In this document: positions 55,320 through 62,299 of the stretch, in pieces
Numbering within the stretch: the stretch's first letter is position 1
How the letters are laid out: each line of letters opens with the position of its first letter
NCBI RefSeq assembly: GCF_910577135.1
Contig: NZ_CAJTLL010000012.1
Coordinates: forward strand, 1 to 62,299
Source: an uncultured Helicobacter sp.
GTDB taxonomy: Bacteria > Campylobacterota > Campylobacteria > Campylobacterales > Helicobacteraceae
DNA length: 62,299 nt
Reading direction: 5' to 3'
Notes under the pieces: model-generated
Database searches by the model: none
What the model was told of the DNA's origin: nothing
Seen by the model: the letters and a program-made list of their open reading frames with translations, nothing else
Made by a program: the position numbers and the translations under genes

Positions 55320-56408
55320 CTATGTAGTATTTGTATTTTCTTGTGCTACTTTTTCACGTAGCTGCCCACATGCTGCGCTAATATCCACACCCCTAGATTC
55401 TCGTATCGTGCAGAGTAATCCTCTCTGCACTAAAAAATCTGCAAAAGCCTTAACATCATTTATTTGCGGACGTTCAAACGCACTGCCACTATGAGAATTA
55501 AACAAAATAAGATTGACTTTTGCCTTAATGCCATTAAGCAAAGAAAGCAATTTTTTCGCGCTTCTTATATCATCATTCACATCTTTAATCATAAGATATT
55601 CAAACATCACTCTTTTTCGGGTATCGATAGGAAACTGCCGCACCTGCTCTAGCACATCAGCGATATTATAGGCTTTATTGATAGGCATAAGCTTTGAGCG
55701 TAGCTCATCATCGACAGCGTGCAGAGAGATAGCTAACTGCACTCCAAGATTCAGCTCCCCCAATGCCTTAATCTTAGGCGCAATACCACTTGTAGAAATT
55801 GTTTGTCGTCTCGCGGAAATACTTAACCCTTGAGATTCACTGAGAATCTTAATAGCCTGTGCGACATTTTTTAAATTATCAAGCGGCTCACCCATACCCA
55901 TATAGACGATATTTACACTTTTATGTGCGGGAATATGATTATCCCTTTTCATCATTACGACCTGCTCGACTATCTCACTTGCATCAAGGTTCCGCACGAA
56001 GCCACCTTTTGCTGTGGAACAAAATACACAGCCAATTTTGCAGCCAATTTGGCTTGAAAGACACATCGTCCATTTTTCACTCTCACACACTTCACCCTTT
56101 TTCCGCTTTTCACGCATTTGTATTAACACAGATTCAAAAGTATGTCCATCTTTGGTAGCAAAAAGATACTTCTTACTCCCATCGCGACTGCATTCTACAC
56201 GTATGGGTTGAATCTGTGAGAGTGCAAAGTGTGATTGCAAAAACTGCTGTGTAACTTTTGAGATATTATCCATACGCCATATATCATTTTCATATCGATG
56301 ATAAAGCCAATGATATATTTGCTTTGCACGAAATGATGGAGAGATGAGCGCAGATAACTCCTCTAATGTATAGCTATAAAGACTAGGATTGGTATCTAGG
56401 CTTTTCAT
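55320..56408 (-). CDS. rlmN: 23S rRNA / tRNA adenine-C2 methyltransferase RlmN
   Basis: 362 residues. Radical-SAM enzyme that methylates A2503 of 23S rRNA and A37 of tRNAs. The cluster motif C-x3-C-x2-C is in SSQIGCKIGCVFCSTAKGGF, YMGMGEPLDNLKNV binds SAM, and ISLHAVDDELRSKLMPIN and the second catalytic Cys in DISAACGQLREK are present. The ATG overlaps the stop of the upstream phosphorylase-family gene by 4 bases. Confidence 0.97.
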   Translation of the reverse strand: MKSLDTNPSLYSYTLEELSALISPSFRAKQIYHWLYHRYENDIWRMDNISKVTQQFLQSHFALSQIQPIRVECSRDGSKKYLFATKDGHTFESVLIQMREKRKKGEVCESEKWTMCLSSQIGCKIGCVFCSTAKGGFVRNLDASEIVEQVVMMKRDNHIPAHKSVNIVYMGMGEPLDNLKNVAQAIKILSESQGLSISARRQTISTSGIAPKIKALGELNLGVQLAISLHAVDDELRSKLMPINKAYNIADVLEQVRQFPIDTRKRVMFEYLMIKDVNDDIRSAKKLLSLLNGIKAKVNLILFNSHSGSAFERPQINDVKAFADFLVQRGLLCTIRESRGVDISAACGQLREKVAQENTNTT

Positions 56409-57013
56409 ATATGTTTACCTTTTGTTTTATTTCCCAATGCAAGAGAAAGATTCTCTATAAATGATGAATGCTCGAGCAACTTTTGCTTTATCGTATTGTG
56501 ATTTTGCATAAACTCCTTATGTGCGTTTTGATGACAATAGTTACTCACAGCAAATACACCCACACACGGAATCTCAAAATATTGCGCCACTCTCATTACT
56601 GCAAAGAATTCCATATTTTCTAGGGCAATACCTGCATTTGCAAAAGCTAAAGCAATATGTCCATCGGTTGTAATATAATTAGAACTATTCACTATCACTT
56701 TTTTATATCTATTAAGCGTTTCACGTGAAACATAATCATTTTCGCCCAATGTATTACTTTCAATATGATTATCCAAAGGCGTATAAGCCTTCCCATCTAA
56801 AAATGCGATTTCAATTTGTGTCGCGCTATCAGCAATACATACATCCCCTATATTGATGTCTTTACTATATGCCCCCGCACTCCCTACAAAAACTATACTA
56901 TCTATACATTCCCTCATACATATTTGCATTAGTCCTATGGTGCTCTCACATAGCCCTATGCCTATGGACTTTGCAAAGGCAAAATACTCTCCATTACCCG
57001 CACATACTATCAT
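56405..57013 (-). CDS. Purine nucleoside phosphorylase / nucleosidase family protein
   Basis: 202 residues. Starts MIVCAGNGEYFAFAKSIGIG. SIVFVGSAGAYSKDINIGDVCIAD corresponds to the phosphate/ribose loop of the PNP_UDP_1 superfamily, and ALENMEFFAVMRVAQYFEIP to the substrate Met-Glu and following helix. Shorter than MTAN or DeoD (about 230), so its exact activity in purine salvage is uncertain. Coupled to rlmN by a 4-base overlap, and 34 bases after hisF. Carries a parS-like site in its coding sequence. Confidence 0.75.
   Translation of the reverse strand: MIVCAGNGEYFAFAKSIGIGLCESTIGLMQICMRECIDSIVFVGSAGAYSKDINIGDVCIADSATQIEIAFLDGKAYTPLDNHIESNTLGENDYVSRETLNRYKKVIVNSSNYITTDGHIALAFANAGIALENMEFFAVMRVAQYFEIPCVGVFAVSNYCHQNAHKEFMQNHNTIKQKLLEHSSFIENLSLALGNKTKGKHI
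56717..56732. promoter_or_regulatory. parS-like site 2 (ParB/Spo0J binding), near-perfect
   Basis: CGTTTCACGTGAAACA matches the parS consensus at 15 of 16 positions, and the inner 14 bases (56718-56731) are a perfect palindrome. It lies inside the phosphorylase-family gene, 1.5 kb from parS-like site 1. ParB sites usually cluster on the origin-proximal part of the chromosome. Confidence 0.75.
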
Positions 57014-57047
57014 TTACACGCCTACCATTCCCCATATTTTAAACACA

Positions 57048-57806
57048 CTAGATTCTCACCGAAATACCCTTTTGCTGCAGATAATGTTTCAAGGCATTGA
57101 TTTCAATCTCTCCATAATGAAACACACTCGCTGCTAATGCCGCATCAGCTCCATATATAAACGCATTGGCAAAATCCTCCATTTTCCCCGCACCTCCACT
57201 TGCGATAATAGGCACATTCACACAAGAAGCTAAAGATTCTATCATCGCTTTATCATAGCCATTTTTTGTACCATCAGTGTCCATACTTGTAAGCAAGATT
57301 TCTCCCGCACCTCTATCACACACTTCTTTTACCCATTCTACCATATCTTTCCCCGTATCTACTCGCCCACCATTGATATAAATATGCCATAAATGCGGGG
57401 CTATCATCTTCGCATCAATAGCCACGACAGTACATTGTGAGCCAAATCGCTTTGCACCCTCATCAATCAGCTGTGGATTCTTAATCGCTGCGCTATTAAT
57501 ACTAATCTTATCACACCCCGCATTAAGTAAGGCAGACATATCCTCTAAAGAACGTATTCCTCCACCCACGCTAAAGGGTATAAAGATTTCTCTAGCAATA
57601 TTTTTTACAATCTCTATCATCGTGCCTCGCTGCTCATAACTTGCCGTAATATCAAGTAGCACTATCTCATCTGCACCCTCATCATTATAACGTTTAGCAA
57701 TCTCCACAGGATTCCCCGCATTTTGCAATCCTACGAAATTTACACCCTTTACCACTGCTCCATTGCAAACATCAAGGCAGGGGATAATCCGTTTTGCTAA
57801 ACTCAT
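57048..57806 (-). CDS. hisF: Imidazole glycerol phosphate synthase, cyclase subunit
   Basis: 252 residues. Beta/alpha-barrel that forms imidazole glycerol phosphate with HisH in histidine synthesis. Catalytic Asp in [18 protein letters not shown] (about 11) and in VVAIDAKMI (about 130); phosphate loops [10 protein letters not shown] and [13 protein letters not shown]. The other his genes are not in this window. ATG 57806 has AAAGGAGC upstream. Divergent from ksgA. Confidence 0.97.
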   Translation of the reverse strand: MSLAKRIIPCLDVCNGAVVKGVNFVGLQNAGNPVEIAKRYNDEGADEIVLLDITASYEQRGTMIEIVKNIAREIFIPFSVGGGIRSLEDMSALLNAGCDKISINSAAIKNPQLIDEGAKRFGSQCTVVAIDAKMIAPHLWHIYINGGRVDTGKDMVEWVKEVCDRGAGEILLTSMDTDGTKNGYDKAMIESLASCVNVPIIASGGAGKMEDFANAFIYGADAALAASVFHYGEIEINALKHYLQQKGISVRI

Positions 57807-57946
57807 TATTTTGCTCCTTTATATTTTAAACATTTAGATATTGCCCCCTACAATATAGGCAAAAACATTGTGTAAATATGTAGATTTCTTAACGTTATGA
57901 TAGCTAAATACTCTTTACAAATACAAAATATTTGCATACTTTAGGT

Positions 57947-57952
57947 TATAAT
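57947..57952 (+). promoter_or_regulatory. -10 box of ksgA; decides its start
   Basis: TATAAT lies 24 bases before GTG 57977. An in-frame ATG at 57932 precedes this box and could not be in the transcript, which supports the GTG start. Confidence 0.55.
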
Positions 57953-57976
57953 GCTGCTGAAATAAAGGGTAAGATA

Positions 57977-58813
57977 GTGGCAACATACCGAGCAAAAAAA
58001 CATTTTGGGCAGAATTTTCTGCAAGATTCTCACTATCTCCATAAGATTATCCAATCCACTCCCACACTCCCTATCCAATGTATAGAAATTGGGATTGGCT
58101 TGGGTGATTTGACACAAGAGCTATTGAAAATAGAACCCTTGATAGCCTATGAAGTCGATTTAGACTTATGTTCTTTACTTGATAAAAAATTTTCTAGTCA
58201 TATTCAAAGTGGACGATTAAAAATCATTTATGAAAATGTTTTGAATCTCCACCAAGAACAACAATGGCTTTATGAGCAGGAATATAAGGTGGTCTCTAAT
58301 CTGCCTTATTATATTGCCACACATATTATTGTGCGACTTTTGCGCGATAGATTCTGTCGTGCTTTACTTGTAATGACACAAAAGGAAGTAGCACAAAAAT
58401 TTTGCGCCTTAAGCGGAGAAAGTGCATTTTGCGCCTTAAGTGTTTTAACACAAACTTTAGGCGAGACACAAATGCTTTTTGATGTGCCAAATAGTGCCTT
58501 TTCTCCTATACCAAAGGTAACCTCATCTGTTTTTGTGATACATAAACATCACCTTCAAACATTTGAAGCCTTTTCCCTCTATGATTTAGAATCTTTTTTA
58601 AAATCTGCATTTCACGCACCACGTAAGACGCTTCTTAAAAACCTCTCTACTGCTTTTGATAAAAAGCTCTTAGAAAAGGCTTTAGAATCTGCCTGTGTGC
58701 CGTTCAATGCACGACCACACGAAGTAAAGACAAAAAGTTTTCACCACATTTTAGAAATTCTTAAAAAAGGACACAACAATGGAAGACAAGAACACACCAC
58801 AGGAACAAAATAA
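57977..58813 (+). CDS. rsmA: 16S rRNA dimethyladenosine transferase KsgA/RsmA
   Basis: 278 residues from GTG 57977, chosen because VATYRAKKHFGQNFLQD is the family start and a TATAAT box lies just upstream. Dimethylates two adjacent adenines of 16S rRNA. SAM motif CIEIGIGLGDLTQELL, catalytic motif VVSNLPYYIATHI and VTQKEVAQ-like VMTQKEVAQKF. Its 3' end overlaps the rnj start by 35 bases. Confidence 0.95.
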   Translation: MATYRAKKHFGQNFLQDSHYLHKIIQSTPTLPIQCIEIGIGLGDLTQELLKIEPLIAYEVDLDLCSLLDKKFSSHIQSGRLKIIYENVLNLHQEQQWLYEQEYKVVSNLPYYIATHIIVRLLRDRFCRALLVMTQKEVAQKFCALSGESAFCALSVLTQTLGETQMLFDVPNSAFSPIPKVTSSVFVIHKHHLQTFEAFSLYDLESFLKSAFHAPRKTLLKNLSTAFDKKLLEKALESACVPFNARPHEVKTKSFHHILEILKKGHNNGRQEHTTGTK

Positions 58814-60869
58814 CCAAACAAGCAAATTTAAATCATTTGCAGAAAGATTCAAAAAAAAGACCCCTCAAGAACAAGCCGATGATATGACTGCTTTTTCTCA
58901 TACAGAATCTACTCCACATACACCAAAGGACACGCGTAAAGCAAAACCCTATCAAAACAGACAAGGCAACTCTCAAAATAATAACGAGCAGGGGCAAAAA
59001 TCATTTGAAAAACGCAAATGGCAGGGCAAAAATCCTATGACTCAAAATCAAAACAAAAATTCATCTCACAATGAGCCAAAAGATGGCATTAGAGAAGTGC
59101 AAAATGCAAACGAAAAAGGCAATCTAGGACTACATAAAGATCTTAAAAGAGGCGTAGAGGCAAATACGAGAATCCAACGTCAAAGCCTCAATCCTCATAG
59201 CAAACTAAATCTCAACACAAAGGCAAGTGTGCGCATTACACCTCTGGGTGGATTGGGCGAGATTGGCGGGAATATCACCGTGATTGAAACGCCTGATTCT
59301 GCCATTGTCATTGATGTGGGTATGAGCTTTCCTAATGAAGATATGCACGGCGTGGATATCCTCATCCCTGATTTTAGCTATCTCTTTGCGATTAAAGACA
59401 AAATCGCCGGTGTTATCATCACCCACGCACACGAAGATCATATCGGGGCTGTGCCTTATCTCTTTAAACTCCTGCAATTCCCCATTTATGGCACACCTCT
59501 ACCGCTTGGTATGATAGGCAGCAAGTTTGATGAACACGGATTAAGCAAATGCCGCTCTTTTTTCAAAATCGTAGAAAAGCGCAAACCCATTAAAATCGGC
59601 GCATTTGAAGTAGAATGGATTAATATCACGCATTCTGTGATTGATGCCTCCGCCCTTGCTATACGTACCGAAGCAGGGGTAATCCTACACACAGGAGATT
59701 TTAAAATCGACCACACACCTATTGATAATCTCCCCACAGATTTGCATCGTTTAGCCCATTATGGAGAAGAGGGCGTTATGCTTTTGCTAAGCGATTCTAC
59801 AAATTCCCATCGCAGCGGCACGACACCAAGCGAAGCGAGCGTAGGACCGACATTTGAAACACTTTTTAAAGAAGCTAAAGGGCGTGTGATTATGAGCACA
59901 TTCTCCTCTAATATTCACCGCGTATATCAGGCTATCGCCTATGGATTGAAATTTAATCGCAAAGTCGCAGTCATCGGGCGCTCTATGGAAAAGAATCTTG
60001 AAATCGCCCGTGAGCTAGGCTATATCGAGCTACCTCAAAATATTTTTATCGAAGCGCACGAAGTAGCAAAATATCCCGATGAAGAGGTGCTCATCGTAAC
60101 GACAGGCTCTCAAGGTGAAACAATGAGCGCACTCTATCGTATGGCAACTGATGAACATCGCCATATCAAAATTAAGCCAAGCGATATGGTTATTATCTCT
60201 GCTAAGGCAATTCCGGGCAATGAAGGCTCTGTCTCAACCGTGCTTAACTTCCTCCTTAAAGCTGGGGCAAGAGTAGCATATCAAGACTTTAGCGAGATTC
60301 ACGTAAGCGGACACGCCGCACAAGAAGAACAAAAGCTTATGCTAAGGCTCATTAAGCCTAAGTTTTTCCTCCCCGTGCACGGCGAATACAATCACATCGC
60401 TAAACACAAGCAAACCGCTATCGCCTGTGGTGTGCTCGAAAAAAATATCTACCTTATGGAAGATGGCGACCAAATCGAAGTGAATCCTAACTATATGAAA
60501 AAGGTGCGCAGTGTCAAAAATGGTAAAACATTTATTGATAATCAAATCAATCGTCAAATTGAAAATGATGTCGTGCTTGACCGCCAAGCCCTAGCCAGTG
60601 ATGGCATTGTGATTATTTCTGCAAAGATAAGCAAAGAGCGCAAAATTTTAGAGACCAAAATTTCAAGCTATGGACTTGTAGCAGATAAAGAGGATAAGGG
60701 CTTTGAAAAGGAAATGAATGAGACCCTAGAATTTATGGTAAAAAACTTTAAGGCAGAGGGATTTAATGCAAAGAATCTCGAAAATGAGGTGCATACCCTT
60801 TTTAAACGGCATATTTTTAAGAAAGTCAAAAAATATCCTACCATCGTGCCAATGATTTATGTCGTGTAG
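58779..60869 (+). CDS. rnj: Ribonuclease J
   Basis: 696 residues. Metallo-beta-lactamase/beta-CASP ribonuclease for mRNA turnover. The first about 145 residues are a disordered Gln/Asn/Lys-rich extension (QNRQGNSQNNNEQGQKSF) typical of Helicobacter RNase J. The catalytic domain then starts at RITPLGGLGEIGGNITVIE, with the metal motif IITHAHEDHIGAVPYLF, beta-CASP motifs VMLLLSDSTNSHRSG and VIMSTFSSNIHR, and HGEYNHIAKHK. Overlaps ksgA and, at its end, kdsD's leader. Confidence 0.96.
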   Translation: MEDKNTPQEQNNQTSKFKSFAERFKKKTPQEQADDMTAFSHTESTPHTPKDTRKAKPYQNRQGNSQNNNEQGQKSFEKRKWQGKNPMTQNQNKNSSHNEPKDGIREVQNANEKGNLGLHKDLKRGVEANTRIQRQSLNPHSKLNLNTKASVRITPLGGLGEIGGNITVIETPDSAIVIDVGMSFPNEDMHGVDILIPDFSYLFAIKDKIAGVIITHAHEDHIGAVPYLFKLLQFPIYGTPLPLGMIGSKFDEHGLSKCRSFFKIVEKRKPIKIGAFEVEWINITHSVIDASALAIRTEAGVILHTGDFKIDHTPIDNLPTDLHRLAHYGEEGVMLLLSDSTNSHRSGTTPSEASVGPTFETLFKEAKGRVIMSTFSSNIHRVYQAIAYGLKFNRKVAVIGRSMEKNLEIARELGYIELPQNIFIEAHEVAKYPDEEVLIVTTGSQGETMSALYRMATDEHRHIKIKPSDMVIISAKAIPGNEGSVSTVLNFLLKAGARVAYQDFSEIHVSGHAAQEEQKLMLRLIKPKFFLPVHGEYNHIAKHKQTAIACGVLEKNIYLMEDGDQIEVNPNYMKKVRSVKNGKTFIDNQINRQIENDVVLDRQALASDGIVIISAKISKERKILETKISSYGLVADKEDKGFEKEMNETLEFMVKNFKAEGFNAKNLENEVHTLFKRHIFKKVKKYPTIVPMIYVV

Positions 60870-60876
60870 GTGCGCT

Positions 60877-61848
60877 ATGGCAAAGCTAAATTACACCCTC
60901 ATTGCAAAAGATGTCCTGAGTATAGAATCTAAAAGTTTACTTGATGCTGCAAAGCGACTTGATGAGGAGGAATTAAGCGCGATTATAGAGAGGATTATCC
61001 ACTCTAAAGGAAAGCTTATCGTATGTGGGGTGGGCAAAAGTGGGCTTATCGGCACGAAAATCTCTGCCACGCTTTCTAGCACAGGCACGCCAAGTGTATT
61101 TATGCACCCCACAGAGGCTATGCACGGGGATTTAGGCTTAGTGCAAAAAGATGATATTATCCTTGCGATTAGTTATAGTGGCAAAAGTGAGGAATTACTC
61201 AACATCATTCCGCATATCAAACGTTTGGGGAATCCTATCATCACGATGAGCAAGGATAAAAACTCTCCTTTATCCGCGATGGGTGATTATTTTTTAGACA
61301 TTAGTATAGAAAAGGAAGCCTGTCCGCTTAATATCGCCCCTACGAGTTCTACAACGCTCACCCTCGCACTTGGTGACGCCCTAGCCGTGTGTTTGATGAA
61401 AAGACGCAATTTTAAGGCAAATGATTTCGCCTCTTTCCACCCCGGCGGTGCATTAGGTAAACAACTCTTTGTAAAACTCAAAGATGTAATGCAAACAGAC
61501 AATCTGCCCCTTATCTCGCCTGATATGCCACTCTCTCAAGCTATTATCATAATGAGTGAAAAACGACTAGGCAACGCCATAATCACACAAGATAATGCGC
61601 TATGGGGGATTTTAAGCGATGGGGATTTGCGCAGAGCGATGATGAATGCTGATTTTCGCCTTGACGCTCCTGTGAGTGCATATGCTACGCGCTCTCCAAA
61701 AACTTGCGATAATCCAAATATTCTTGCCTTTGACGCACTCAAAATGATGGAGGCAAACAAGATTCAACTACTTATCATCACAGATAAGCAAAATCATATA
61801 CAAGGTGTTATACACTTACATACTTTGATTGCAGCGGGACTAAAATAG
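60877..61848 (+). CDS. kdsD: Arabinose-5-phosphate isomerase KdsD (KpsF/GutQ family)
   Basis: 323 residues from ATG 60877 (AGGTG upstream, 7 bases after the rnj stop). Isomerises ribulose 5-phosphate to arabinose 5-phosphate for KDO and lipopolysaccharide. SIS domain with ICGVGKSGLIGTKISATLSS and HPTEAMHGDLGLV, linker FHPGGALGKQL, then two CBS domains (about 205-323). Part of the ksgA-rnj-kdsD unit. Confidence 0.94.
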   Translation: MAKLNYTLIAKDVLSIESKSLLDAAKRLDEEELSAIIERIIHSKGKLIVCGVGKSGLIGTKISATLSSTGTPSVFMHPTEAMHGDLGLVQKDDIILAISYSGKSEELLNIIPHIKRLGNPIITMSKDKNSPLSAMGDYFLDISIEKEACPLNIAPTSSTTLTLALGDALAVCLMKRRNFKANDFASFHPGGALGKQLFVKLKDVMQTDNLPLISPDMPLSQAIIIMSEKRLGNAIITQDNALWGILSDGDLRRAMMNADFRLDAPVSAYATRSPKTCDNPNILAFDALKMMEANKIQLLIITDKQNHIQGVIHLHTLIAAGLK

Positions 61849-61876
61849 TCATAAATAGTCTCATAAGGAGGAGAGT

Positions 61877-62116
61877 ATGTTTGAAAAAATAGATGAAATT
61901 TTTAAAAATATTGAGGATATTCGCGATGATATTACCATATTGCTCAATATCGCTAAAATCTCACTTGTAGATTATATTATGATTAAGCGCGGCTCACAGG
62001 ATATGCCCGAACATCTTGGTTTTGATTTACTCGCACAAATTGATGTTGAAATAGAAAAGCTCAAGGCACAAATTGACGCACTTAATAAACTTAAACGAGA
62101 ACTCCTTGTATTTTAA
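61877..62116 (+). CDS. Small conserved-looking helical protein
   Basis: 79 residues with a strong ribosome site (AAGGAGGAGAGT) before ATG 61877. Acidic helix first (MFEKIDEIFKNIEDIRDDIT), a middle with SLVDYIMIKRGSQDMPEHLG and a C-terminal coiled coil (IDVEIEKLKAQIDALNKLKR). No signal or membrane segment. 28 bases after kdsD, so probably the last gene of that transcript. Family not recognised. Confidence 0.65.
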   Translation: MFEKIDEIFKNIEDIRDDITILLNIAKISLVDYIMIKRGSQDMPEHLGFDLLAQIDVEIEKLKAQIDALNKLKRELLVF

Positions 62117-62299
62117 AACAAATCTTTAAAGACAAGCTCTCATATCGCCTTCGCCTCCTTTAATCCTTGAATCTATAGGTATTTTCTGCCAAAGCCCCTT
62201 TATACTCATAATTAAAATATAACTTTTCTCACACTTTTTAATTTTCACTTTAGTTTTCATTTGCTATTATCAGCTATTCATTTGCAAATCATTCTTATT

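Noticed and set aside
57932..57976. ATG 57932 as the ksgA start.
   Set aside because: It precedes the TATAAT box, and the added residues are unlike the family; GTG 57977 fits both.

Overview
The window reads as chromosome of an enterohepatic Helicobacter (Campylobacterota). This is an inference from AT-rich composition, T-rich promoters ending in TATAAT-like boxes, the order mreC-mreB-clpX-lpxA-fabZ and the cluster rlmN / ksgA / rnj / kdsD, which I know from Helicobacter pylori, and epsilonproteobacterial gene variants (monomeric isocitrate dehydrogenase, RNase J with a long N-terminal extension, DpnII/HpyAIII-type restriction-modification). The species cannot be fixed by eye.

Layout. 1-5000 is accessory and heavily decayed: a Panacea-domain (SocA-like) gene overlapping a small unknown gene (candidate toxin-antitoxin pair), scraps of Mu-like phage portal, head and Dam methylase genes, a broken GNAT-like gene, and a leftward four-gene envelope operon (TM2-domain protein, small secreted protein, secreted coiled-coil protein, coiled-coil lipoprotein). 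Three of those four genes are broken, and the promoter carries a G-tract between -35 and -10. 5-14 kb holds an FAD oxidoreductase, polA, tpiA, small envelope proteins, an MnmA/ThiI-like PP-loop enzyme and dnaG. 14-21 kb holds a TonB-dependent receptor, a small protein behind a FliA-like box, an outer-membrane protein and icd. A dead autotransporter-like gene follows. 21.7-32.5 kb holds cutA, a small exported protein with a homopolymer frameshift, cysE-speA, ybeY, an amino-acid ABC transporter, tpx, a CDF-type transporter and ilvC. 32.6-44.4 kb holds ppc, a GATC restriction-modification pair, groESL with a CIRCE-like operator, ileS and an MFS drug exporter. 44.4-47 kb is a second decay zone (glycosyltransferase and phospholipase-D-like remnants). 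47-55 kb is a leftward block: a large GT-B-like glycosyltransferase, mreC, mreB, clpX, lpxA, fabZ, queH. 55-62 kb holds rlmN, a purine phosphorylase-family gene, hisF, then rightward ksgA-rnj-kdsD. Two parS-like palindromes lie at 55.2 and 56.7 kb.

The core genes cover replication (polA, dnaG), cell shape and envelope (mreBC, lpxA, fabZ, kdsD), proteostasis (groESL, clpX), RNA processing and modification (rnj, ybeY, rlmN, ksgA, queH, PP-loop enzyme) and anaplerosis and amino-acid synthesis (ppc, icd, ilvC, cysE, hisF).

Three patterns cut across the gene list. First, a heptamer AGATTCT/AGAATCT occurs roughly 100 times on both strands and in places forms inverted pairs between genes. Second, several families of degenerate intergenic repeats fill the non-coding gaps. 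Third, accessory genes are broken repeatedly, several times at homopolymers, while core genes are intact. I found no rRNA, tRNA, CRISPR or intact insertion sequence.
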